From CAVZCK01 sp963798805 (GTDB taxonomy: Bacteria; Pseudomonadota; Alphaproteobacteria; Rhizobiales; Rhodomicrobiaceae): a stretch of 64,000 bases of DNA. Position numbers and translations under genes: made by a program. The notes under the pieces are model-generated. The model searched no databases and was not told the DNA's origin. It was given only the letters and a program-made list of their open reading frames with translations. Positions 17,236-25,284 of this stretch are shown here, piece by piece. The stretch is taken from positions 1,550,001 through 1,614,000 of the forward strand of contig CAWCVC010000010.1 in assembly GCA_963798805.1 (NCBI GenBank), read 5' to 3'. The first letter of the stretch is position 1; each line of letters opens with the position of its first letter.

Positions 17236-18254
17236 GCGAGGGACTGACAGTCGAGACGCTCACTGAGACGGCCCAGCTTTCTGCGCTCGCGCCCGAATGG
17301 GCGGAGCTCTGGCGGATCTCCGAGACCGCAACGCCGTTTCAGTCGCCCGCCTGGCTCATCCCCTGGTGGCAAACATTCCGCCCCGGCTCGCTTCGTGTGG
17401 TGACAGTCCGGGCTGGCGGATCACTGGTCGGCATCGCGCCGATTTATCTCGAAACCGGCGGAATGGGCCGCCGACTTCTGCCTCTCGGCATCTCCATATC
17501 CGATTGCCTGGACGTTGTGCTCGACCCGGCGTTCAGTGATAGCGCTGCTCGCGCCATGGCGGCGCATCTCGCGTCGGATCGGACCTGGCAAAGCATGGAA
17601 TGGCCCGAGCTCGGCAATGATGCTGCGGCCCTTTCTTTGCCCTGTCCAACGGGCTGCGAGGAACGCATCGAACGCTCTGCCGTCTGCCCTTTTTTGACGC
17701 TTCCCGCGGATGTGGAGACGTTGGACGAGATCCTGCCGGCCCGCAAGCGAAGAAAGCTGCGAATGGCCGCGAACCGGGCGGCGCGGCGCGGGACGGTCCG
17801 CTTTCTCTCGCTCGCCGATCGGTCGGCGGCAGAGATGCTGGACGATCTTTTCAGGCTGCATGCTCTGCGATGGCAGGCGCGCGGGGAGTCCGGCGTGCTG
17901 GCGGACGACAGCGTGCGGCTTTTCCACCGGCGCTCCACGCCTCGATCGGCGAAACTCGGCGTGCTTCGCTGCTATGCGCTGCAAATCGGGACCGATATCG
18001 CGGCGGTCTATTACGGCTTCCTGCAGCGGCGTCGCGCCTATGCCTATCTGACCGGATTCGATCCGCAGTTCGAATTCGAAAGTCCGGGCACGCTTCTTCT
18101 CAGCCACGCGATCCGGGAAGCCGTTCGCGAAGGCGCGCGGATCTTCGACTGTCTGCGCGGCGGCGAGGCGTATAAATATGAATGGGGTGCGCGCGACCGC
18201 TGGAATTATCGCAAACTCTTGCAGAGGATCACGGCGGATGCAGACGCTGTCTGA
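17232..18254 (+). CDS. GNAT/FemAB-like acyltransferase (CelD-BioF2 type)
   Basis: A 340-residue protein of the acetyltransferase family that includes CelD-like exopolysaccharide and FemAB-type N-acyltransferases. The N-terminal half has FQSPAWLIPWWQTFRPG near 37-53, typical of the family. The C-terminal GNAT half has KRRKLRMAANRAAR, then YYGFLQRRRAYAYLTGFDP and GTLLLSHAIREAVREGARIF (about 285-304), followed by the FDCLRGGEAYKYEWG signature. It overlaps its neighbours by 4 bp upstream and 17 bp downstream. It may acylate the amine exposed by the PIG-L deacetylase; this is inference. Confidence 0.82.
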   Translation: MSEGLTVETLTETAQLSALAPEWAELWRISETATPFQSPAWLIPWWQTFRPGSLRVVTVRAGGSLVGIAPIYLETGGMGRRLLPLGISISDCLDVVLDPAFSDSAARAMAAHLASDRTWQSMEWPELGNDAAALSLPCPTGCEERIERSAVCPFLTLPADVETLDEILPARKRRKLRMAANRAARRGTVRFLSLADRSAAEMLDDLFRLHALRWQARGESGVLADDSVRLFHRRSTPRSAKLGVLRCYALQIGTDIAAVYYGFLQRRRAYAYLTGFDPQFEFESPGTLLLSHAIREAVREGARIFDCLRGGEAYKYEWGARDRWNYRKLLQRITADADAV

Positions 18255-19170
18255 GCCGGATGTATTGGCTGTCGAGCTGCCGGCCGGCTTGCGCGAGCCG
18301 ATTACCGCTTGCCTTAATGGCTGGCTCGCCCCGAATCTCGCCTTGATGCAGCTTTGCCTAAATGCTCCGACGGCGGATCGCGTCAGCCAAGCCCTCAGTG
18401 CGGTGGTCGATCCGGCCAATGGGCCGACAGAGAGTGCGGCGCTTGCCGCGTTGCGGCGGCTTTGGCGTGATCAGCCCGATGCCTTCGAGACGGTCAAGCG
18501 TGTTGCCGGTCTGGTCGACCACGCCGGTCAGGCATCTTCCCCCGAGGCCCAACTCACCGCCTGCGCCGAGGCCTTCGACCGCGCCGTCAACGCGTCGGCC
18601 GAGGCCGGGGTCGCGCTCTATTCGCTCGGCAGTGCCTTGCTCCTGCGCGCGGCAACAGCCGAAGTGGTCGACAGCATGAGGCGGTGGGGATTGTTGGGTG
18701 CGCAAAGGGCCGCGCTCGAAATCGGCTGTGGAACCGGCCGCTTCGTCGCGGCGCTCGGGCCCGAACTGAGGCATGTCACCGGGATCGATATATCCGCAAA
18801 GATGATCGCCGCAGCAAGCGAGCACTGCGCCGCCCTGCCGAACGTCCGGCTGCTCCGGACCAGCGGGCGCGATTTGAGCTTCTGTGCCGATGAGAGCCTC
18901 GATCTGATCTACGCCGTCGACAGCTTTCCCTACATCGTGCAGGCCGGCGAGACGCTCGTTCGCTGCCATTTCGAGGAGGCTGGCCGCGTGCTAAAGCCGA
19001 ATGGTGCGCTGCTGATCCTCAACTACTCCTATCGCGGCGACTGGATGCGGGATCGCGGCGAGATGATCACCATGGCGGGCGCGGCGGGGTTGGCCCTGAA
19101 GCGGGCGGCAAGGGGCGATTTCACGCTCTGGGACGGCGCGACATTTCTGCTCAAGCGCGAAGGACCATGA
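18238..19170 (+). CDS. Class I SAM-dependent methyltransferase
   Basis: A 310-residue protein with a Rossmann methyltransferase domain in the second half: the SAM-binding LEIGCGTGRFVAAL at about 160-173, VTGIDISAKMIAAA, and LDLIYAVDSFPYI as motif post-I/II. The first 130 residues form a helical extension of unknown role. The start chosen is ATG at 18238, overlapping the acyltransferase gene by 17 bp; the upstream extension of the frame lies entirely within that gene. It ends 1 bp before deoB. It could methylate the glycoconjugate made by the preceding genes. Confidence 0.8.
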   Translation: MQTLSEPDVLAVELPAGLREPITACLNGWLAPNLALMQLCLNAPTADRVSQALSAVVDPANGPTESAALAALRRLWRDQPDAFETVKRVAGLVDHAGQASSPEAQLTACAEAFDRAVNASAEAGVALYSLGSALLLRAATAEVVDSMRRWGLLGAQRAALEIGCGTGRFVAALGPELRHVTGIDISAKMIAAASEHCAALPNVRLLRTSGRDLSFCADESLDLIYAVDSFPYIVQAGETLVRCHFEEAGRVLKPNGALLILNYSYRGDWMRDRGEMITMAGAAGLALKRAARGDFTLWDGATFLLKREGP

Positions 19171-19171
19171 C

Positions 19172-20398
19172 ATGTCCCGCGCCTTGATCCTCGTTCTTGA
19201 CTCGGTGGGCATTGGCGGTGCGCCCGACGCTTACCGCTATGGCGACGGCGGCGCGAATACGCTCGGCCACCTCGCCGAGGCTTGCGCCTTGGGGCTCGCC
19301 GACCGTGACGGCCTGCGCTCCGGCCCCTTGAGGCTGCCCAATCTTGCGCGGCTCGGTCTCGGCGAGGCTTGCCGGATCGCGACCGGCCGTTGTCCGCCGG
19401 GGATCGAGCCGCAGGGCGCCCCTGTCGCGGCTTATGGCTGCGCCCGCGAGGTTTCGAAGGGCAAAGACACGCCTTCCGGTCACTGGGAAATTGCCGGAGT
19501 GCCGGTCCCATTCGACTGGGGTTACTTTCCCCGCACGCAACCCTGCTTTCCGGAAGATCTGACCTCGGAGCTATGCCGCCGCGCCGCGCTGCCGAGCATT
19601 CTTGGCAACCGCCATGCCTCGGGGACGCAGATCATTGCCGAGCTCGGCGAGGAGCATGTCTCAAGCGGCAAACCGATCTGCTACACCTCTGCCGATAGCG
19701 TATTCCAGATCGCAGCGCATGAGCAGGCTTTCGGCCTGGAGCGTCTCTATTCCGTATGCACCGTCGCGCGTGAGCTGGTCGATCCGCTGAGGATCGGCCG
19801 CGTCATCGCGCGCCCCTTTACGGGCGAAGGCCCCGACGATTTCACTCGTACCGGCAACCGCCGCGATTTCGCCGCACCGCCTCCCGAACCGACCCTCCTT
19901 GATAGGGCCAGCGCCGCCGGCCGCGATGTCGTCAGCGTCGGCAAGATCGCGGATATCTTCGCCCATTCCAGCACCGGCCGAGTGCTGAAGGCGAACGGCA
20001 ACGACGCCTTGTTCGACGCAACCTTGATGGGCGCGGCAGACCTTGCCGATGGCGGTTTGCTCTTTGCCAATTTCATCGATTTCGACACGCTTTACGGACA
20101 TCGCCGCGATGTCGCCGGCTATGCGGCCGCGCTCGAAGCCTTCGACGCACGCCTGCCTGAGCTGAGCGACAGTCTGCGGCGGGACGATCTCCTTGTCATA
20201 ACCGCAGATCACGGTTGCGATCCGACCTGGCCCGGCAGCGATCACACGCGCGAGCAGACGCCGATCCTCGCCTTCAATCCGTCGCGAGCCGGACGATCAA
20301 TCGGGCAGCGCAACAGCTTTGCCGATATTGCTGCAAGCTGCGCGCAGCATCTCAACCTTCCTCTGACGGGGCACGGCGAAGCCTTCGACCTGCAATGA
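19172..20398 (+). CDS. deoB: Phosphopentomutase
   Basis: Interconverts (deoxy)ribose 1-phosphate and 5-phosphate in nucleoside salvage. The 408-residue product belongs to the alkaline-phosphatase-like metalloenzymes: ILVLDSVGIGGAPDA at the N terminus gives the first metal Asp, KGKDTPSGHWEIAG (about 91-104) the catalytic Thr, and TADHGCDPTWPGSDHTRE (about 342-359) the C-terminal metal ligands. Length is normal. AAGGA lies about 9 nt before the ATG. It closes the glycan operon with a 1-bp gap. HpnG elsewhere in the window could release ribose 1-phosphate type products, so a metabolic link is possible but unproven. Confidence 0.93.
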   Translation: MSRALILVLDSVGIGGAPDAYRYGDGGANTLGHLAEACALGLADRDGLRSGPLRLPNLARLGLGEACRIATGRCPPGIEPQGAPVAAYGCAREVSKGKDTPSGHWEIAGVPVPFDWGYFPRTQPCFPEDLTSELCRRAALPSILGNRHASGTQIIAELGEEHVSSGKPICYTSADSVFQIAAHEQAFGLERLYSVCTVARELVDPLRIGRVIARPFTGEGPDDFTRTGNRRDFAAPPPEPTLLDRASAAGRDVVSVGKIADIFAHSSTGRVLKANGNDALFDATLMGAADLADGGLLFANFIDFDTLYGHRRDVAGYAAALEAFDARLPELSDSLRRDDLLVITADHGCDPTWPGSDHTREQTPILAFNPSRAGRSIGQRNSFADIAASCAQHLNLPLTGHGEAFDLQ

Positions 20399-20422
20399 AA
20401 ATTCGAAACGGGCCCAAAGGTT

Positions 20423-20474
20423 GGAACCCTTCGTCTTGTGCCTTCGTTCTTCTCACTGAGGAACGAAGTTGATC
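20423..20474 (+). promoter_or_regulatory. EcfG-type motif overlapping a hairpin after deoB
   Basis: GGAAC at 20423-20427, 17 nt, then CGTT at 20445-20448, a full match to the general-stress consensus. The CGTT lies within an inverted repeat (CTTCGTTC, 11-nt loop, GAACGAAG; about 20443-20469), so the match may partly reflect a hairpin acting at the end of deoB. A further copy of the CTTCGTTCCTC arm occurs near 20517. Confidence 0.4.
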
Positions 20475-20616
20475 AAAGCCGCAAGCACCTGCAGCGGCCT
20501 TCCCACCGAATCCGGCTTCGTTCCTCACCATGGGCCCTGATGTCTGTGGCCCTTCTTCGCTGAACGCGGCGCCACCGAATCATCTCATAACAAAGCACAC
20601 TTGCAATCCCGAATCG

Positions 20617-21456
20617 ATGGCAATGAGATCGTCTGAAGGCTTCACATTTGGCATTCCGCTCATTGCCCGCTCGTCGGCGCGGAACTGGACGCTTGTCGAA
20701 GCTCTACTTGACCTGACTCTGACATCCATTCAGGCGCAGACAGATCAGAACTTCCGCATCGTCATGGCTGGTCACGATCGCCCGCGGATTCCACCCTGCC
20801 GCACCGAAATCACTTTCCTGGAAGCCGGCTGGCCCGCCGAAGCGGTCCGGCGCGACAATCTAGATAGCGGGCGGAAGAAATACGTGATCAACCAGCACGT
20901 CCTGGAGAGCGGCGGCGGACTGCTTATGTTCCTCGATGCCGACGACTGGGTCGATGTGACTCTGGTCGCCGCCGCGCGCGCGACGATCGGGCCGGATCAT
21001 ATCGGCGGGCTGATCGAGGTGGGCTTTGCCACGGACGTCCAAAGCCTGCGCGCCGCAAGGGTTCCGCATCCCCGCATTTTCGATGGCGAGTTTCATCGCA
21101 TCTGCGGCTCTAGCACGGTCGCAAACCTCAGACCCGACGCAGCGCTGCCTCTGCATCGCAATCCTTACGAGGTGCTGCACGAACATTATCGCTGGAAGGA
21201 AGTGGCGCGGGAGAACGGCGTCGCGTCTGTGCGGCTCCCGGTTCTTGGGAACTATGTCATCAACACAAGGCAGAACCATTCGGAGCATTTCGGACCGTTC
21301 GCACGCTGGCGACGCGATTTCAATCGAGGCGTCAATCGCGAGGGGCAGCATGTAAACGCCGCTTTCCTGGCGCGGTTCGGGTTGACAGCCGCAAAACTAC
21401 GTTCGGTTTCGGAGCGGTTCTTTGCGGAATCCGGCGCCAGCTTTCCAGCAGCTTAG
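20617..21456 (+). CDS. Glycosyltransferase-like protein
   Basis: A 279-residue protein with weak resemblance to GT-A type glycosyltransferases. TFGIPLIARSSARNWTLVEALL near the N terminus, FRIVMAGHDRP, and LLMFLDADDWVDVTLVAAA (about 102-120) match the first strand, the nucleotide region and the DxDD metal site of family 2-like enzymes. No membrane segment is seen. Start: ATG at 20617 (20623 also possible); the frame extends to 20530 without apparent homology. It lies 218 bp after deoB behind the motif at 20423, so it may be a separate unit. Donor unknown. Confidence 0.65.
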   Translation: MAMRSSEGFTFGIPLIARSSARNWTLVEALLDLTLTSIQAQTDQNFRIVMAGHDRPRIPPCRTEITFLEAGWPAEAVRRDNLDSGRKKYVINQHVLESGGGLLMFLDADDWVDVTLVAAARATIGPDHIGGLIEVGFATDVQSLRAARVPHPRIFDGEFHRICGSSTVANLRPDAALPLHRNPYEVLHEHYRWKEVARENGVASVRLPVLGNYVINTRQNHSEHFGPFARWRRDFNRGVNREGQHVNAAFLARFGLTAAKLRSVSERFFAESGASFPAA

Positions 21457-21495
21457 GGTGAACCGGACCGGTTGGCGGCTGTAGCACTTCGGCCG

Positions 21496-22437
21496 TCAGG
21501 ATTCGCGAGCCTCGGCGGCGATGCCCTGGAAACCTGTCGGGGCCGGCGGCCGGATGAAAGTCGCGACGATGAAAGGCGTCTCGGCATTCACCCGCTTCTG
21601 GATCCTTGCAATGGCCTTCTCCACCTCATCGGCACTCAAATCGCGGAAGTCCAATTCCAGCATTGCAATGATCTGGTCCGGCGCAAGGTGAACGGTCCAA
21701 AGGCTGATCACATCCTGCACCGCGGGATCGTGCTCCGCGATCTCGCGGATCTTACGGGCGATCTCGGGTGAGGCCGGTTCGCCGATAAGAAGGCTCTTGC
21801 TTTCCCGCGCGAGGAAAATCGCGGTGGCCGCGAGCAGCGCACCGATGCCGATCGAGGCGATACCGTCGAGAACGGGCATCTCGAAATAGACCGACGCAAC
21901 GATCCCCACCGCCGCGATCAATATGCCGATGATGGCCGCGCTATCCTCGAACAGAACGATGAACGCCGGCGGATCTTTGCTGCGGAGAATGGCAGCCCAA
22001 AAGCCGAGGTCACCCTTCGCCTTGATGAAATTGCGAAATGCGACGACCCAAGAGGTGCTTTCGAACAGGAAGGCAAGGCCAAGCACAATATAGTTGACGA
22101 CAGGGTCGGTGGTCGGCTCCGGCGAGATCACATGCTGCACGCCCTCATAGATCGCAAGTCCCGCGCCGAGAGCGAAGATCAGGACCGCAACGATGAAGCT
22201 CCAGAAATAGAGCTCACGTCCGTGCCCCATCGGATGCTCGTCGTCCGGGGGGCGCGCCGCCCGACGCTGGCCATAAAGAAGCAGGCCCTCATTGCTGGTG
22301 TCGACAAGCGAGTGAAACGCCTCGCTGAACATTGCCGAGCTGCCGGTCCAGAGCGCGGCGACGAATTTCGTCACCGCGATGAGCAGATTTCCGGCAAGCG
22401 CGACATAGACGGTCATGCGGGTCGACGACATGCTCAC
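21496..22437 (-). CDS. Cation diffusion facilitator (CDF) transporter
   Basis: A 313-residue inner-membrane metal/proton antiporter of the CDF family, which exports divalent cations such as zinc, manganese or iron. Six membrane segments are spaced through about 10-210. Family motifs are seen: FSEAFHSLVDTSNEGLLLYG in helix II with the HSLVD metal site, and the second site after it in FEDSAAIIGILIAAVG of helix V. A C-terminal cytoplasmic domain (about 215-305) follows. The metal cannot be told. It is divergent from the lipid kinase, with about 370 bp between them. Confidence 0.88.
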   Translation of the reverse strand: MSMSSTRMTVYVALAGNLLIAVTKFVAALWTGSSAMFSEAFHSLVDTSNEGLLLYGQRRAARPPDDEHPMGHGRELYFWSFIVAVLIFALGAGLAIYEGVQHVISPEPTTDPVVNYIVLGLAFLFESTSWVVAFRNFIKAKGDLGFWAAILRSKDPPAFIVLFEDSAAIIGILIAAVGIVASVYFEMPVLDGIASIGIGALLAATAIFLARESKSLLIGEPASPEIARKIREIAEHDPAVQDVISLWTVHLAPDQIIAMLELDFRDLSADEVEKAIARIQKRVNAETPFIVATFIRPPAPTGFQGIAAEARES

Positions 22438-22814
22438 GGTGCGCCTCGTGAACCGGCAAGCCTCGGCAATGGCCGCTCATAGCCGCCCCGGCTTGCGAGC
22501 CATAATTTTTCCGGGATCGAGATGCCGGGCCTCCTCGGCTGAAACGTCGTCTCGGTCGAAGCTCTCATTGGAGGCAAATGCCAACGAGCGGATGAGAGTT
22601 CCTTGCCGGCTAAGGGCGACGGCGGCGGATGGGACACCGGAGATTTGCCCATGTCGTGAGGACTAAGGGCAGTTCGGCGCCACCCGGTTTTGGGAACAGC
22701 GCCGGATCGAGTCCGTTATCCGACCAAGGATTTGCTCGAAATTGGCGCTAGCAAGAACGCATTTGGCGTGTTCAATAGTGGGTGCCGCGCCGATTACCTC
22801 GGCCGAACAAACGA
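22438..22814. other. Divergent intergenic region, CDF gene and lipid kinase
   Basis: About 375 bp between two divergent genes, with no convincing coding frame. The rightward half contains the exact EcfG-type motif listed separately (22693-22717). The leftward half has GC-rich short repeats but no clear promoter that I can name. Confidence 0.5.
22693..22717 (+). promoter_or_regulatory. Perfect sigma-EcfG-type promoter ahead of the lipid kinase
   Basis: GGAAC at 22693-22697, 16 nt, CGTT at 22714-22717, on the strand of the lipid kinase and about 100 bp before its likely ATG. This matches the general-stress consensus with the shorter permitted spacer. Confidence 0.55.
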
Positions 22815-23777
22815 ATGGGTGAGAATTTGGCAAGATCGCCGTCCGACCGAAAGCGGTTTCTGATCATCCATAATGCCGAAGCCGGGATGCGCCGCCGCTG
22901 GATGCTTCGCGAGGTTTGCCGCAATCTTCGGGAAAACGGCGCCGAGCCGATTGTTGCCGCCGCCGACAGCCTGGAAGCCGACCGGCGGCTCGCCCGCGAA
23001 GCGGCGGAAAATGAGGCGTTCGATGCGGTCATTGCCGCCGGGGGCGACAGCACCGTGCGCGGCGTTGCCTCCGGTCTCGTCGGCAGCGACATGCCGCTCG
23101 GCATCATTCCGGTCGGAACCGGCAACGTGCTCGCCCATGAGATCGGCATGCGCCAAGGCCCTCGATGTGTCGCCAGATGTCTTATGGAAGGGCCGAGCAC
23201 GCCCATCAGGATCGGGCGCGCGAATGGCGAGCCTTTCAGCATTATGGCAAGCGTCGGTTTCGATGCCCGTGCCCTCGCCCAACTCGATATCGTCTGGAAG
23301 CAGCGGGTCGGAAAGTTTGCCTATGTCTGGCCGGTGATCCGGGAGCTGACATCGGACAAGACGATGTTCGAGGTTCAGATCGATGGCCGCACGCACCGCT
23401 GCACTTGGCTAATCGTCACCAAAGTGCGGCATTACGCTGGGCCTTTCGTCATTACGCGCAAGCAGCACCTTTATTCGCATCAGTTTCAGGCGGCGATCAT
23501 TACCGCCAAAAAAGCCATCGATCTCGCCGGCGTGATGCTCGCCATCGGGGTCGGGCGCGCCGAAAAGCATCCGGATGTCGAAATCGTCCCCTGCGGCGAG
23601 GTCGTTGTGCCCGGCGGCCAGGGCGTCGCGACACAGCTTGATGGCGAAGCCTTCAGCCCTCCGCCGCTCGAGATCAGGACGGGCAGCGAGAGCTTCCGGC
23701 TGATCGTGCCGCCGGACTGGATGCGGCGTGCACCCCGCACCCCGCATGTGCATGACGGCACAAGATTGGCCGTGTGA
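22815..23777 (+). CDS. Diacylglycerol kinase-like lipid kinase
   Basis: A 320-residue protein of the DAGK catalytic (YegS/LCB5-like) family, which phosphorylates diacylglycerol, sphingoid or related lipids. The N-terminal domain has FLIIHNAEAG and the nucleotide loop AAGGDSTVRGVASGL near 80-95; the usual GGDGT is GGDST here. PVGTGNVLAHEIGM follows, and the C-terminal domain includes PCGEVVVPGGQGVATQLDGE with the typical Asp-Gly-Glu. Start: ATG at 22815; GTG at 22782 is an alternative. An EcfG-type promoter lies upstream, suggesting stress-induced lipid turnover. It is convergent with the flagellar operon. Confidence 0.82.
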   Translation: MGENLARSPSDRKRFLIIHNAEAGMRRRWMLREVCRNLRENGAEPIVAAADSLEADRRLAREAAENEAFDAVIAAGGDSTVRGVASGLVGSDMPLGIIPVGTGNVLAHEIGMRQGPRCVARCLMEGPSTPIRIGRANGEPFSIMASVGFDARALAQLDIVWKQRVGKFAYVWPVIRELTSDKTMFEVQIDGRTHRCTWLIVTKVRHYAGPFVITRKQHLYSHQFQAAIITAKKAIDLAGVMLAIGVGRAEKHPDVEIVPCGEVVVPGGQGVATQLDGEAFSPPPLEIRTGSESFRLIVPPDWMRRAPRTPHVHDGTRLAV

Positions 23778-23795
23778 CGAGGCGGTCAAACACCG

Positions 23796-24062
23796 CTAAA
23801 ATCCGTGTTCGATCCGGCCGTAGACCTGCTCGGCAAAACCGTAGATCACCTGCCCCATGAAGGGAGCCGTAACCGAGGTCACCAGCAGGATCGCGATGAT
23901 CTTCGGGATGAAGGTCAAGGTCACTTCCTGTACCTGGGTCAGTGCCTGAAGCAGGGCGATCACCAGCCCGACCGCCATTGCGACGGCCACCGCCGGTCCG
24001 GACGCCACTATGATCGTCCAGATCGCCGACTGGACGATGTCGAGCGCGTCAGCCTGGTTCAT
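23796..24062 (-). CDS. fliQ: Flagellar export apparatus protein FliQ
   Basis: FliQ is a two-helix inner-membrane component of the flagellar type III export gate. The product is 88 residues, the normal size, with hydrophobic segments at about 13-38 and 50-75 and the family pattern ALDIVQSAIWTIIVASGPAV then LVIALLQALTQVQEVTLTFIP. The ATG at 24062 is 1 bp from the flgD stop; the frame extends upstream inside flgD without homology. It is the last gene of the flagellar run here; flhA and fliR, which often follow in relatives, are not present next to it. Confidence 0.92.
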   Translation of the reverse strand: MNQADALDIVQSAIWTIIVASGPAVAVAMAVGLVIALLQALTQVQEVTLTFIPKIIAILLVTSVTAPFMGQVIYGFAEQVYGRIEHGF

Positions 24063-24063
24063 C

Positions 24064-24465
24064 TCAGGAGATGACGACGCCGGCTTCGAGCGGTACTTCC
24101 GATCCGTCCTCGAGCACAGCCACGGCTCCGCCCGAAACGATGCGCACAGAGGTCGCCTTGCCGCTGATGCTGCCATCGGCGGAGGTTACCGTCCGTCCGA
24201 TCGTGCCATCGGCCTGCGACAGCGCGAAAGACGTCATCAGCTGGTCGAGCTTCGAATTCGTCTTCACGGATTCCTCGACATTCGAAAATGTCGCGAGCTG
24301 GGCGATATATTGCGCCGAATCCTGGGGCTGAGTCGGGTCCTGAAATTTGAGCTGCGCGATCAGCAGCGTCAAAAACGAATTATAGTCGAGCGTAGGCTTG
24401 CTGCCGGTTGTCGCGCTGGCACCTCCGACCGGGAGCGCCGTCGAGTTGGCTGAAGAAACATCCAT
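24064..24465 (-). CDS. flgD: Flagellar hook assembly scaffold FlgD
   Basis: FlgD caps the growing hook and guides FlgE assembly. The product is 133 residues, the short form of FlgD. The conserved core DYNSFLTLLIAQLKFQDPTQP is split around residues 27-47, followed by SAQYIAQLATFSNVEESVKT (about 50-69). The C-terminal beta domain is brief. The ATG at 24465 overlaps the flbT stop as TAATG, so the two are translationally coupled. Confidence 0.93.
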   Translation of the reverse strand: MDVSSANSTALPVGGASATTGSKPTLDYNSFLTLLIAQLKFQDPTQPQDSAQYIAQLATFSNVEESVKTNSKLDQLMTSFALSQADGTIGRTVTSADGSISGKATSVRIVSGGAVAVLEDGSEVPLEAGVVIS

Positions 24466-24902
24466 TATGCTACCTCGCGTTTGTCGTTGTGTTCCTCGCA
24501 GACGTGATTGCAGCGAGAGAGGATTTCGTCCTCGACGCGATACAGGCCGCGAATGGTCTTGAGCGCATCGAAGACGCGCCCTGCGGCCACCAATTCGCCG
24601 ACCGACCTCAATCCTTGGAGAACCTCCTCGTTCTCGAAGGTGGCCAGCATCAGCCGATGCGTCCCCTCGAAGACCTGCTTGACGCTTTCGGCGTTCGCCG
24701 GGTCCATCAGCATTGTCTGCATGATGAAATAGAGCTGGCGCAGCGGCGTCGTCGCCTGTTCGGGCTGCAGCACATGGCTTTCCAGCAGAAAGGTGACATC
24801 GTTCAAGAGCTCGATGGTGACTTTGCGGTCGGCACGCAGAACCGCGCCGTTGATGAAGACGCGTTCGCCGGCTTTCAGGCTGAGTTGCATGCCTTTCTTC
24901 AT
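24465..24902 (-). CDS. flbT: Flagellin translation regulator FlbT
   Basis: FlbT is an alphaproteobacterial post-transcriptional regulator that binds flagellin mRNA and, with FlaF, controls flagellin synthesis. The 145-residue product shows the family pattern LSLKAGERVFINGAVLRAD near the N terminus and LYFIMQTMLMDP near 77-88. The start at 24902 overlaps the flaF stop (ATGA); an internal ATG at 24890 would also fit the MQLSLK start seen in relatives. Its stop overlaps flgD. Family assignment is firm. Confidence 0.93.
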   Translation of the reverse strand: MKKGMQLSLKAGERVFINGAVLRADRKVTIELLNDVTFLLESHVLQPEQATTPLRQLYFIMQTMLMDPANAESVKQVFEGTHRLMLATFENEEVLQGLRSVGELVAAGRVFDALKTIRGLYRVEDEILSRCNHVCEEHNDKREVA

Positions 24903-25246
24903 TGCAGACCATCGGCGATGAGCTGGGAGACTTCGATTAGCCCTTTGAAATTGGACGACTCGCGCAGCCGGATCTGCTCGCTCTCCCGCATGATCCAGAG
25001 GCCGATCGAGATCAGGTCGGCGCGGAGCTTCGGCGGCAGCTCGTTTTCCGGCTTGGCGAGATCTTCAAGGAGAAAAGCCCAAAGCTTGCGGACGAAATAC
25101 ACCGCCTCGACCGCCTCCCGCGACTCGCTACCCTTTTTCTCGGCTTCCCCGAGTAGATCGATCGAGTGCTGCAACGCCTGACGTTCCCGCTCTCTTGCGG
25201 TCTGTGGCGTGTCTTCGAGAACTTCAGCGTAAGAAAACCGGTACAT
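24899..25246 (-). CDS. flaF: Flagellin biosynthesis protein FlaF
   Basis: FlaF acts with FlbT in coupling flagellin synthesis to assembly in alphaproteobacteria. The 115-residue product has the family pattern of an early YxxVLEDTPQTARERE-type stretch (residues 6-22) and the central RKLWAFLLEDLAKPENELP and LISIGLWIMRE segments. It lies 38 bp after flgL and overlaps flbT by 4 bp. Confidence 0.92.
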   Translation of the reverse strand: MYRFSYAEVLEDTPQTARERERQALQHSIDLLGEAEKKGSESREAVEAVYFVRKLWAFLLEDLAKPENELPPKLRADLISIGLWIMRESEQIRLRESSNFKGLIEVSQLIADGLQ

Positions 25247-25284
25247 TTTTTCTTCTCACGATCTCCGGAAACGCGGGGCTCGGA

